This document shows positions 48,136 to 60,967 of a stretch of 64,000 nucleotides of DNA, in pieces. The notes beneath the pieces were generated by a model, which was not told where the DNA came from, ran no database searches, and saw nothing but the letters and a program-made list of their open reading frames with translations. A program made the position numbers and the translations under genes. The stretch is from Polytrichum commune (Eukaryota > Streptophyta > Polytrichopsida > Polytrichales > Polytrichaceae), in NCBI GenBank assembly GCA_950295325.1, contig OX485806.1:19096001-19160000 (forward strand), given 5' to 3'. Each line of letters starts with the position of its first letter. The first letter of the stretch is position 1.

Positions 48136-50560
48136 CCGGAATGCTGCCCCTCCCACATGAGGAGGGAGTGGATGGATGGATGGAAGACGAGTCTTCGACG
48201 TGTTACTCCTTTGGTAAGATGAATTCACAGAAGTGCACACTCAATTTCATGATTTTACAAACCCATTTAGCAATTGGTCCTACCAAATTCATTGGAATCA
48301 TGAACCAAGTTCATTATATAGACAGCCAATTTAACATGAATTTTCAACCAATTTCATTTCATTTTTTGAATAATTTCATGATTTGGTACCCATATTCACA
48401 ACTTCACAAAATCGATTTCATAAATTATATAACTTTATCTCACACAAAACTCGTTATGCGTTTTTCTCACGCGGCCAACACTCTTCCCACAATCAAATCC
48501 ATAATCACATTACATTCTCAAGTCCACTAGATTGCACACTACATTGGGTTTGTTTTTCATTGCTTAGGTGCACTATCATGAAATTGAGACATTTCACATG
48601 TCTAGTAGGTTTAGGTTCATGAACTAATTTAAAAGGTGCATGAAATTGGTAGAATATTGTAGTGACATTGGTTTGGAAGGTTCATGAACTAGCTTGGAAT
48701 CTTCATAACTTTGAGTTTGCACATATGTGAGGGCCGCTTCACACACAAACCAAAAGCCGTGACCATGAAATTGTGAGAGCCCATAAGAAAGTGTCCAAAG
48801 GCGTCCCAAGACACGTCCAAGATCATGTAGTGTGAAGCCATATGTGACCGGGCCCTCAACCAAATGCTATTTCAACAAATTTCTATTCATTTGGGGTCCT
48901 CACACATGATAAAATATAAATAAATCAATGGTTGTGAGATTTTGGAATTCCATAGTCTCCCAATTTTGTGTTAAGCCTACCTCCAAGAAATGGTTTTGGA
49001 AAATAGTCCACGTGACCATGAAACATGCTCCATTTGATGCCATGTAGGAATCTATGTAGAGTTTACATCCATCTTGCATTCACGTACTCCGTTGGTCCCT
49101 CAAGCGTAGTGTGAAGCAATTTGGACCAGCTCCGCCGTTTCCACCAATGAGAGGGCTTGAAGTACAATGGTCACAGGCCCTCAGTCTCATGTGTGAAGTG
49201 GCCTTGAAGTCATCTTACCAAAGGAGCAATAAGTTGGTCTAATAAGGTCATGTCTCGTATGGACGTTATTAGGTAGTTGTTCCCTCTTGAAACCACAATG
49301 GCCAAGGGCTCCTTTACGGATTCGCATGTAAACTCATCTAGTCATGCCCCTTGTAAAAGTTTATCTCCTTTAGGTTTGTGGTTTATTTAATTTGATTAGT
49401 CTCAATTTATAATTCAATTTGGGCCTTCCCATTTTTTATTTTTTGAGGGGGAGGGGGGGGGGGAGGAGGGTCACTTCATATTTAAGAACCCATAAACCTA
49501 TGCATGATGTTAGGTAGTTCCATCCTGGAAATTTGTGAGTGCTTGAATGTTGTCCCTCCCACATGAGAGGGGAGGGATGGATGGATGGATGGATGGAATG
49601 AAGATTCTTCAACATAAGTTATTAATTGGTTTAAGAAGGTCCATGTCGTAGGGACGTTGTTAGTCATCACATTACTTAGTGTGTGGTTCTTGTTTTGTGG
49701 GCCCTCACAATATAACAGTGGGATGCTCGAAAAGCTACGCAGAGAGACTCAAATTCATATTAAACTCCCAACCTCTCACTGTTATAATTTGAGGGTACAC
49801 GTTGCTAATAAAGTTATGATACTATAGTTGTCTCTAGAAACCACAATGGCTAATGATTAACTTACATATACACATGGAAACTCATCCCATCACGACTTTC
49901 TCTCATGTAGGTTTGTGGTTGATTTCATTTGATTGGTCTTAGTGTCTATGTTAACTTGGGATTCCAATGTTATTTTGGAGCAAAAATTTATACTTAAGAA
50001 ATACATTATCTATGAACCTTGAATGTTGTTAGATAGTTCCATCATGAAAATCACTAGGGCCGGAATAGTGCCCCTCCCATGCGAGGGGAAAGGAAGGAGG
50101 GGAGGAAGGCACAAAGAAACAAAGGAAGGAAGACTTTTTGACATATTGAGTTGGTTTGAGAAGGTTCGTGTTGTACATATGTTATAAGGTACGTGTTCCC
50201 TCCATGTTCCCTCCGGGGAACCTCCAAGGATTTACCTATGGTGAATTCACATGTAAACTCCTTCCGACATGGACGAAAGGACTCTAGTAGAAAATTATAT
50301 AGTAATTTTTTGTTGCCCATGTCATGGTCGGTGTCATTGAAACAAACTCTTTATCCTCGCGGTTAATCCAATTGGATTCTAATGTTATTTTGGGGATCAT
50401 ATTCATTTGAAGTTTAAGTAAATTCCACAGTTTTATGGACATCGTTAGATATTTCCCTTCATAAACTCCCCACAAACCAATGGATGTTGGTCAGGTAGTT
50501 CCCTCTTGGGAATCGTGAGGGTTGGATTCGTCACCATGTAAACCTATCCGTTATAGATGA
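48136..50560. repeat. Diverged repeat array, three to four copies
   Basis: Blocks recur in order: CCCCTCCCACATGAG..GAGGGA with GGATGGATGG (48145, 49552 and, altered, 50070), then TTGGT(T)T(A/G)AGAAGGT with (G)GACGTTGTTAG (49230, 49625, 50150), then AAACCACAATGGC and CATG(T/G)(A/G)AACTC, and TAGGTTTGTGGTT. A G-run lies at about 49446-49464 and a MITE interrupts one copy. I see no gene. Confidence 0.65.
49680..49802. mobile_element. Diverged copy of the 19684 MITE
   Basis: It has TGTGTGGTTCTTG, then GTGGGCCCTCACAATATAAC, GGATGC, a GAGACTCA.ATTCATATTAA core and the inverted closing arm CTGTTATAATTTGAGGG. Next to it, the parallel repeat copy at about 49262-49300 lacks this insert, which serves as an empty-site comparison. 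Confidence 0.6.
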
Positions 50561-53500
50561 GAGCACTCTAGTATAAACCTCACAATATAGAGAGACAATA
50601 AGCTTGTATTAATTTTTATGATTAAATGTACAATAGGTTAAAGCCTCCACGTATTATCAAAACTATGTCTCAATCCATTGAAGCTACTCCTCCCATCCAT
50701 GATTTCAAAGTCAAAAATTGGTCAATTTTGGATGTCATGGGCATTCAAGGGTCAATCCAATGGGTCTCCTTATGGATTGTCTCTAACTCGCAACAACCCA
50801 TGGCATGTGCCATTTTTCTCTTCAAGTTGCCAATAATCAAGAGGAGTTATTGAATAAAGTACCAATCTATGCAACCCCCCCCCCACCCCCAAAAACACAC
50901 ACACACAAAGCTAATCTTGTCTTGATCTTTCATACGCCTCGATAGGAAATGTCATGTCTATTATAGAGTATTGATAAAATAGTGACAACATACATCCCTT
51001 ACAAAAAGGGTTATGTTAATCTCGTTACCAGTCTTCATAATCGTTTCTTCACATCATTATTCTCATGAGAATGAGATATATTATAACAAAGGAATTTTAA
51101 ACATGATATAGTATATGCATATCAAGAATAGTATAGGTCATAGTCATCACAATCCATCATACATTAAGTTTTTACTGTCCAATGAGTTAGTATAGGAGAT
51201 GCAAAAAGACTTTATCAGTTGCCACCTATCGTTTCCATGATGTGTGAGGAACTCACACATAAAGTGATACTTATTCATACATGTATCCAAGTATGTATCA
51301 AATTCATTTTTCCATAATTTGAAAGTATACATAGCATTGTTGAAGGTGGAGCAACATATTGCTCGTAGTCGTAGAAATGTAATACTAGAAGGAATAAGGT
51401 TGTAATATGCCTACAAGGTTGGTCTGTAGTGGGAGAAGAGATATCCCATATTGATTGTATGAACCAAGTTGAAAATGACCAAAACCAAAACGCCACAGTT
51501 AAGCTTAGCAATGTTTTGATCTCCGAAGGCAAAAGAAAAAATCAATTTAGAGAGTATTCATAGGGTGCTTGTTGTTTGAAGAAACAATTAATGACATGTA
51601 CAATGGAAGTCCAATTTTGAGGGGTTGTTTGAGATTAGTCAAAACTACCTTCATAGTTTTCCGCTTTTATTGAGAGAATTGTTGTATAGTTTGCCTTCTA
51701 TATTTGTTAACAATAAGGAGTGGAAATTTTCTTAACACATAGAGAACGTTAACACTTTATCATATGCATAGTTCAACGAGCAAGAAGATAATACTCATAA
51801 ATGTAACACACATGAAATATTACTGTAACATTAAAGGAAGTTTCAAAATACAAATAAGGAGTTTCACTCCTCCATTTCCATTCCTCTAGGATGGAAGAAG
51901 GCACTTGTAGAGGCGTGCTTGAGTTATTTCACATGGGGGAGATCAATTTTTTTTCTCAATTTTTTCTAGTTTCTTTTTAAATGCATAACATTAGTAGATC
52001 TTTGCTCAAGACAATGATGTGAAGTTTGAAGAGGAGACAACGCATGCTTGTAACACACATGAGTTACATGTTCAATGTCATCCTCTTCCTCAAAAAAACT
52101 CTCAACCACCGTAGGAGACTTGGAAGGCAAATTTTGGACAAGCATAATTCGCTTGTTAGATGTCAAATTCAACATTAAACAATCCACTAAAATTGTATTT
52201 TCAATGGTTGTCTAATGGTATGTAATTTAACCTACAAATTTGAAAGTCAAAAGCAACATTCTCAAGAATTTGAACACTCTCAAGAAAACTCTCAACCACC
52301 GCATGAGACTTGAAAGGCAAATTTTGGACAAGCATAACTCATAGAAGAGGTTCTCGCCTATGCCCATGCTCTCCAAGATTATCACAAAGTATGTTAGTAG
52401 GGCATACATCATGTGTCAACAAACATGTTACTTGTTATTGATGTCAACAATGGGTATCCAGGTGAACCATATATTTTAACCAAAGAGAGAGACAAGAACA
52501 ATGTCAATCGTTTGTGTTGGCGTGAATAAGGGACATTGCACCTTGATCATAGCCACAAGGATTGTTTTTAACAAATTGTGTGGCAATGCATGGGCTTGCT
52601 CTTTGGGGAGATAGGTGCAAGTTGGCATGTTTGCGGCCATTCAAAGTGTTCACCTTTGACAAAATATATATAGTCCTCAAGGGCCTTTTAATCCTTGTGA
52701 TGCCCCTTTCAGGATTAACTTAAAGATGAAGCAACACCATATTTCATGTTGGTGGCAACAATGGATCCATGTTTCTTTCCTTCCTTCTTTTTCATGAATC
52801 TTATGTGTTGTGCTCCAACTCATAGTTGATCGCTCATCTAAAAGTAGAAGGGTTATTAGAATTGGTCACACCTTTGCATCCATGGAGATGTGATATCTTC
52901 CATATTTCTCATGTTTTGTCCATGATTTGAGTGCTTATGACTAAAAACCAACTCGAGTAGGGGAACGACTCACCTCATCCGTGGCTCGCTATCCACTCTC
53001 CTCTCATTGGCTGTCTAATTCATAATGAAGTCAATTATATGACTCAAATTATTCAAGGGCTAGTTTTCTTGCCTCTCAACTTGGGCTAGGATTAGACACC
53101 CACCTCTTTGAGTTGGGCCTCCACCAACATTATCTATGTAAATAAAACTTAATAAAACATGACCTCCATACGTTTGTGATTAATTCATCTCAACTGAATT
53201 CCTCCAAACTAATTTGAATCCTATGGTGCAAATCCCGTTCTCAAATCATCTAAAACGAACAACTACATACTATGATGGAAAGAGTGGAGTTATGGCCACG
53301 GTCCTTGACTTGTGTACTAAAACACACTCAACTACAAATAAGAATGCACCAATTGTCAAGCCTTTCTTTTACTAAATCATTGTGTTTCATCAATAAATTT
53401 TCAAACTAGCAATCTAGAGATGTGTGATTTGATGGGTACGATGCCATATTCGTCAACTACGAATCAATTTTTATCCTCACCACTTTGACATTATTTTAAA

Positions 53501-56500
53501 ACGAGTATTGAAACACCTTACAACACTAGTTATTGACGATATAACTACCATGGAAAATTGACAATGGCATGAATGGCGATGAGGTTCTCAATCACAACTT
53601 CATCCACATGTGTTCATTCGATGCCATACGAGGAGGTTTGGTAGGGCCAAACAAAGTGCATTAGCAAACGCATTCTTGCATTGGAGTGGCCTCCAATAAA
53701 GTCGAGGCTCCTTCAATTGAAACCTTGGCATAGAAAGAATCAACAACATTGAATGTAGGTGGTGGGGGGGCCGTTAAGAAGTAGTACGACCGAGGTCCTT
53801 GAAGTAGATATGCATCCAACCCAATTGCGCCACATCAACGACCAAAAAGACTTAATGGGTTGTAATTGATTCAGGATATTATTTTTTGTACTCCAAATTA
53901 TGAAGCCATCAATCCTCCTTATTTGCCAAGCTTTCGAGATGTTGCCGTGTGTCGGCGCCGACTGTACTCGGGCATGGAGCCATCGGCACAAAGATGGAAC
54001 CGGTCATCAAAATAACTACACTAAATATGATGTTTAGTGTCACTTACTATTTCGGAGATACACATTCCTATATATATATATAAACTATTAATTTGTTTTT
54101 TTACTAAGTAACAATGTCAATGTTTTATAATGTTCAAACAACCAATTTGACCTTTGTTGGTGAAAAACGAGCTATACATCAAACAGTTATGGCGTTGCGT
54201 AATTTCAAATAGTACATGACTCTAAATATCATAGCTAGTGTAGTGAGTTCTAACAATCGACATGACGACCTTAACCATCAAAATCATCAAATAACTGTCA
54301 CACTACACCAATATGTGCCATCAGGTTGCCCCACGCTAATATATAGATGTTCCACACTATTCTGAATTGTTATCACCACAATAACAACACACATAAATTG
54401 GGTTCATGTTGTGGTCTTTATACAAACGAATCAGCAATGCTACAAGTTCTGTAATTCGATTGGTCCAAAGTAGTTTGCAACTTTTTGCATGGGTAAAGAG
54501 GCAACCTATTCGCAAAGATAACGTAATTGCACGTATCGGTGTAAAGTACCATGCATTTGGGACCAATCGTGTTCCCGATGTGTACTATGCTATGTGTGGA
54601 AGGGGGCGGGGAGGATGAAACTTGGCCAACACAAAGTTCATGGCGAGTGGGAGGAGAATGTGTTCTTAGATTTAACATGGGTTATTTAGGGGTGACAATC
54701 TACTACTAGGCATTCAACAAGTGGATATCTCTCCTTGAAGTAACCAAATCCATAGTAAATGTGGTGCTCGTCTTGAATACTTACTTTTAGTTGCAATAGT
54801 CTCATTCATTTTTGTCATGAACAAACCCTCAACCTTGTGGAGACGTTGAATACATGTGCATAAACAACAAGATCGCCTCCTATAACACTTAGTCATTTGG
54901 TGTAGTGACCATCTAAAAATTAATTACTCCTCGTTTTGATACTTGACGAGTGAAGTTGGGATCTTTGGATTTGCCCTTTCAAAACCTACATTTGATACCC
55001 TACTCACAACTAGAAGTGAAAGAACGAGAACCTAGCTACACAAACAAGTGATTGAGGTTTCAAGAGTTATTATGTTATTGAGGGAAGTAGCCACTACGAG
55101 CTACCACCTCGCCGCATGAACATTCTTTGGGTTTGGACCTTGGAGGGTAAGTAATGGGAGCGGAGCTGAACAAGGTAGATGGGTCTTAAATGGTTATTTT
55201 TTCTCCAATCATCCCACTTCTCCCAGGATACGATACACGTGATTAGTACAAGATGGTTAGCAAATCCAAATTGAGGCCGTTGTCACTTCCCTCGTGATTT
55301 TCAAAGCTCACATGAATATCTTACTTGTTACCAGGGTGAAGATTCTCGTGCTCATTAAATGGTCATATAGGCCCCTCCAATTAGGTTGACCATGAAACCT
55401 TCAATGGTTATCGTATTATGAGCATGTAGTCCAATCTCTTTCAGACACATATCATTCTAATATCCATTCTTGGAGTCGCACCTAACTATTACCACTCAAA
55501 TATAGGTGTCCGATTTAGGCACATCTACGTTAGGTACCATGAATATGTACTAAGAGGTTGCCTTATTCTTCTTATTCATGAAGTCGGGTGGGACCATTTC
55601 AAAGCACAACATATGTGCATCGGGGGTTCCAACTTCCAACTTCCTAGAGATGTGTAGCCTTCCCTTGGGCCGAATCCCACATTGGGCCTACCGTACTTAA
55701 ATTTGTCATCATATAACTTCTTAACCCTAAATGTCTAGGCATCCAAAAAGTGGATGCATGGTTTTAAATAGCCACATCTCGGTCAAAGCTCAACAACGTG
55801 AAAAGTTTTTTTTTTTGAGAAAGATGTACTTGGTGTTGAAGAGTATCCGTTGGTTGATAGAACCAAAGTGTGTATATACAATATTCTATGTTATATTTTA
55901 CGCCACTTTCTATTTGAGAAATCCGTAGTAATATTGCAACTTCAAAAACATGTTATAATCGAAACACTCCAACGCATCCACAGGCATGTTATAGTCGATT
56001 GCAAAGTTTTATTGTCATAAGGAGTAGATGTACGTTTGCAATGTATATTTTGCTTACGAGTCTCTTGAAATTTAGAAGCATTTTGTATTTCATCATTACT
56101 ATTCATCTTACTACATTGATATAAGCTAATTAGGATTCAAGTCAATGTAAAGTTATATATGAGTTTTGGACACAATGAAATTGTATATGTGCATTTTTAT
56201 TGACAAATTCCATTATAAAATGGTTAAAAAGTAATAAAAAGAACCTCCTAGATTTGTATTGCATTTCTTGTTATGTACACATTCTAAGTGCATGCATGTT
56301 GTGTTACTTGTGACAAAATACATTTTTAGAATGATCATTCTACCACATCATAACATTACTTAGCAAATTGATGACAGTCTCTCCTCAAAGAAAGAGGTTG
56401 TGGTTAGAAAAATTTGATAAATTATGGTTGCTTGTTGAAAACTCTACAGTACATAGCTTGAGTGCTCCATATATATGAGGGAGTTGGAATTGTCAGGGAA

Positions 56501-56768
56501 TTGTGCTCTCATTCGAAACCTAGTCCCACAAAATGCAGTCAAGGGGCTAAGTAACGTTGTGATCATTTCTTAAGATATATATGGTTAAAATGATCACTAT
56601 ACTCTCATGATTTCTTCCCCCAAATAACGTGGTTTGCAATTCATTGCCTCGACTATGCAAAAAGTACACTCAATTGCATAACATTTGAACAAATATTCAG
56701 TCCATATATACTGAAATCTTAGTAATCCAAACTCGTTGGTTGTACTTTACAACCACTCCTAGACATAC
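50561..56768. other. Long AT-rich stretch without a recognised gene
   Basis: Only short, broken frames are present. Repeats seen: a C-run and CA-run at 50876-50907; a ~65-bp block doubled at 52090-52155 and 52283-52345; 52445-52790, related to the CRTISO intron-4 repeat; 55165-55325, shared with 25636-25790; and a fragment near 55425 shared with 35192. The minus frames at 51966-52187 and 51275-51532 may be decayed transposon coding sequence, but I cannot name a family. Confidence 0.45.
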
Positions 56769-56905
56769 CATTATTCAAACACATAACAATGTTCCGTATG
56801 ACTGACAATATTCCATAGAATAATCCCCACATTCAGACTAAATATGAAAGATATTTCGTGGAATATTGTCAATCCCACAAAACATTGTTATGGATCTGAA
56901 TAATG
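56769..56905. mobile_element. 137-bp hairpin-forming inverted-repeat element
   Basis: Arms of about 45 bp face each other: CATTATTCA...CATAACAATGTT...GACAATATTCCA and its inverted partner, with several mismatches and a short AT-rich loop. A related half, with GGAATATTGTTAGTTCCACA and AACATTGTTATGAATCTGAA, is at about 25412-25470. This is a MITE-like fold-back element. Confidence 0.65.
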
Positions 56906-57535
56906 TTACGAAACCCTAGTCCGTTCTCTCTCTACATAAACAACACATATATTTAAATTGCATAATGCATTCTCTATTAAAGTGCTTTAGTGTCTCCCGT
57001 CTTTAGGGGCGAGGGGTTTCGGCAACCAATCGGAATGCTGACTTCCCATTGGTCCTTGCTGAATCCTCACCCCAACTTTTTTCTTTTCTTGTTCTTGTGT
57101 GGTTGAGCCCAAAGCAGGTTAAGTAACTGGAAGTTGCAACCCTGCCAAGTTGGAGCCAATGGCTATGGGTATGCAAATCTACGGAATCCCAAGTTTCAAG
57201 ATTACAAATCTACACACACCCAAGACAAGCATATCACCTTGAACCAACATTATGTAACTTGTGGGTACATTTGAAAACCATAGATGTACAAATACGGTAC
57301 ATGATGTTGGTTTTAGTTCAATGTAGACGTTGGGTACATGCACGTTGAGTAGAACGACCCACTATACTGGGCCGCATTATTGGATTTTCTTTCACACTAA
57401 AGTTCATGCTAAGGGATAATGTGGGCACGCACTATTTTTCAACCAATAGTTTTGAGTATATAAGATAATAAATATTGAGGACCACATCAAAGGAGCAAGG
57501 GAATTATAGAGTGTATCTCTCGTCCAATCAACGTA
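56906..57535. other. AT-rich non-coding stretch
   Basis: I see nothing in it beyond a possible GC-richer patch near 57000-57060 without a usable frame. Confidence 0.5.
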
Positions 57536-59113
57536 AACTGACTCTCAAAACTGAGTCAATCAACAAAATAGCAGATTTCGGGAAGCCATATGTGGAAGAT
57601 TATTGATCTTTTCGCCAAACTGAAAATTGGGTCAAATGCGCAATCAAGCTAGCTATCGTCCTCCTAGATTTAAGCTTGACTACTATAGCAATGAGATAGA
57701 AATAGCATTTTGAGTGAACTTTGGTCTATTAACTCGATCTTGGAATTGTTTTCATCACTCACCTTTGATTGCAAGAATAAGTTCACAACGCCGCCTAGGG
57801 TTCTTCCTCTCACTTCAACTTAGTAGTGTGGTCTCTTAGGATATTTTCTCTTATAGTTGTGAGGGTTTTCTTTGCCCATGAGAGCATTACTAGAGGATAA
57901 AAGGCTGAATGCTATAACCTTGTTGTAGCATGGGCATGGCACACGTGAAGTGTCAAAATTGTTGGGTATCTCTCAACCTACATGTTGTAGGATAATTAAA
58001 GAGTGTGTTCCTCGCGTAGAGCCTCGAGAGGAGGGTGCCCAAGAAACATCACACATGCTCAACGACGAGCGTATGTAAAAGCCATCACAGTTGGTGGACT
58101 AGATAATGATTTGGACATGAGGAATGCTTTGAGTGAGCACCAACACAATGAGACATGCATTTCATGAAGCAGGTCTTGGGTCATTAAAGCAGCGTAAGAA
58201 GCCGTTTCTCACGGCCAAGAATGTGCGCTCCACGTTGGAATTTGCTCAACGTCATCAACATCAGACTATCCATGATTGGTGTAGGGTGTTTTTTAGTGAG
58301 GAGCCTACGATCAATTAATTCAATCTAATGATCGTGCTTGGTGTCAGGCAAGGGATGGAGAATCTCGATTGCAAGCTCATCATGTGAGTTAGATAGTTAA
58401 ACATGAAGATGGTGCAATTTTTGTGTTGGTTGTATGACTTACCATGGCATGAATTACATGTGCAACATAGAGGAGAAGATGACACATGTTATGTATCTTA
58501 CACGTATCTTAGCATTCTTCAAGATGGGGTCATGAAGACAATCAAATGGTATTGTTTCAACCATTCTCATGTCATATTTTAGCATGATAATGACCCTAAA
58601 CATACTGCAAAATTAATCAAGCAATGGTTGGCAATACATATTTTTTACGTACTTACTTGGCATCCTCAATCGCGTAACCTAAATCTAATGGAGCATGTGT
58701 GGGCGCTTGTGAAACAGAAATTAAATGAGTATCCAACACCGGCCAAATGAATGCATCAATTGTGGGAGTATGTGCAAGCTTCTTTTCACTCCATCACTCC
58801 TCAATAGTGTCAAAAGCTCTATCATAGAATGCCAATTGTATCCAAGTTGTTTTGGCTTCTAAAGGAGGGTGGACAAATTATGATCTATAGGTAGATGTAA
58901 GTTACAAAACCGAATCAATTTATATAGTTCTCTTCAAATCCTTGTTTCTTCATGTGTAGTTTCACAATAAACACGAGACTTTGGAAATGATGTACTAGAC
59001 TATGATTATTAACTTACATAAGTGAAAGTTTGTATGTTGTTGTTTTTATTTGCTTGACATTGTGCATGAAAATCGATGTAGCGAATCAATTAACTCAGTT
59101 TTGAGAGTCAATG
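57536..59113 (+). mobile_element. Tc1/mariner element with inverted ends and TA target
   Basis: The ends carry TGACTCTCAAAACTGAGT in opposite orientation (57536-57562 and about 59085-59113), each bounded by TA (57534-57535 and 59114-59115). The element is 1578 bp, a normal Tc1 length, and contains one decayed transposase gene. Confidence 0.8.
57878..58890 (+). pseudogene. Tc1-type transposase, inactivated
   Basis: From MRALLEDKRLNAITLL a helix-turn-helix region follows (REVSKLLGISQPTCCRI). After breaks come RKKPFLTAKNVRSTLEFAQ and then the catalytic part: HDNDPKHTAKLIKQWL (second Asp), PQSRNLNLMEHVWALVKQ (the usual SPDLNPIEHLW block, with an acidic residue kept) and GGWTNYDL at the end. At least six in-frame stops (first TAG near 57926) and frame changes rule out activity. 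Confidence 0.75.
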
Positions 59114-59115
59114 TA

Positions 59116-60432
59116 GGTTTGTGGTTGTATCATATCAAACGACTTGAATTACACTAACTTGGGTCTTGAAAGTTGATTTTAGTTTCAAATCAACTAAAAG
59201 AATTCACCTTTGGGTTGCATACTATTTTGGGGTTCTATGTTGGATGAATGAGATGTGTGCTTGTATGTAATAACTCCCTCGCTCCCATCTCAAGTGTCGT
59301 ATTGCAAATAACATGTATTATACTAACAACAATAATAGTAATTTATTGGTATATCGAAATTTCAAGATGTATATGTGTTTGTAATGTATTTTTAAGTTGG
59401 AATATAATGTATGATTATGATGCTATATTAGTATGGATTGGGCCATGTTAAATTGTGTGGATCACACTATACTACCATTGGCCATTGAAGACCACATTAT
59501 AGATATGACCACAATATTTATCATAATTGATGCAACTATATAATGCATTCATCATGAATAAAAAGCAACGATATAAAATCCCCTTGTAGGTTTGTGATTA
59601 ATTCATCCAAATTGGATCTTATCGAATTAAACCACATGTTCCACTGCTTGTGCAAGCCCCTATCAACTCATTTAAGTTTCAACCTTGCGGGTCACATATT
59701 TTTCAATTATGCTATGTGCCACCAAATTGGAGTCTAATTAGGAAAGATTACCATTTGGAGAACACATTGCTATAACATTTTACCGAGAGTATCATTTTTT
59801 ACCCAAATAACATAATTAGTTAGTATGCATACTGAAGAATATGATATAACTTAGTTGATTATAAACAATAATTTTGGTAAAAAATTATAGCACCACATAA
59901 CTCCAAATGGTAACCCACACTAATTAGAAAAAATAGTGTACTTGCAAAGTTTCAATTTTAAGTACATAAAGCACTTGATATTAACCCTTTAGAACACCAA
60001 TACGTCTTCTCATGCCTACAAACCTAAATAAATATTGGAGTTGATTTTTTAATTGGTTTATTTTATTCAATATAGATTAAACACAGCCCACTACAAAGGA
60101 GGAAGTGCAAATCTAACCATATTTGAGAGGTTGGAGCTTTGTGATAGCTAAGTAAACTCATCCATCATGAATGAAGGGACCTTGTTAAAAACAAACCTAC
60201 ATGTAAGGGCCAATTCATTCCAACTAAGTCCCACTAGACTAATTTGAGGTTTCCAATGTATTTTATGAAATTAAATATTCAAAAATACAAAATTGCCAAG
60301 CAAGAAACTTGTTCACTACAATGGACTTTGACTTTCCCAATAGATGACTTTACATAGTCATCATGAAACTTTAGTCTTGTATGCTAACTATTGATAAGTT
60401 AGCATGGTACATGTTTGAATGTAAGACACTTA
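59116..60432. other. AT-rich non-coding stretch
   Basis: No gene, RNA or clear repeat is visible. Confidence 0.5.
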
Positions 60433-60964
60433 GGGCTGGTTTACACCATGGACCATGCAATTGGACCATGGGAGATGGCCTTTTTCCAAGGTCTAATTTC
60501 TTTAAAAAAAAAAAAAATCACAAAACCTTTGGGCCTCTCTCACTAGGTGTAAACCGAATGTGGACCAAGAGGACTGACCATGCACCCAAAAGTGAATGTG
60601 TTGCTATTTTTAATATATGTCCAAAATGGGCAGTTTTGCAAAAAATCAAGTTTGATCATTCTTTTGTCTTTTGTCTTTGTCTTCACTTCCCACCAAAAAA
60701 ATCATTAAAATTTTATTATAGAAATATTTATTTGTCGTGGGCCCTTGTCTTTTTCTATCATATCACCTCTTTTGCCTCTCTCACCGCAAAACCCGTTGGA
60801 CCATGTCAGTGCATAATGTAGTCGTTAACATATGTCTTTTGGGGACCTCAAACTCCATGGTCACTCTGACATTTTTTCCTTGGTGTAAACCAAAGTGGTC
60901 CTGGGACGAGTACAACAACCAATCACAAATTTAAAAGGACTTGGTCCTTGGTGTAAACATCTCC
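60433..60964. mobile_element. Tourist-like MITE (PIF/Harbinger type), 532 bp
   Basis: Ends GGGCTGGTTTACACCATGG and GGAGATGTTTACACCAAGG face each other, flanked by TTA on both sides (60430-60432 and 60965-60967). A TTA duplication with G-rich ends is typical of PIF/Harbinger MITEs. The GTGTAAACC motif also recurs inside (60546, 60882), suggesting a nested or rearranged copy. Confidence 0.7.
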
Positions 60965-60967
60965 TTA

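Noticed and set aside
47644-48530. Plus-strand frames of 192, 105 and 212 codons upstream of HVA22
   Set aside because: GC-rich, Gly/Arg-rich, mutually overlapping frames with no domain. The block is better read as the HVA22 upstream region.
60381-60821. 146-codon frame as a gene
   Set aside because: It lies across the Tourist-like MITE and includes an A-run; it has no domain.
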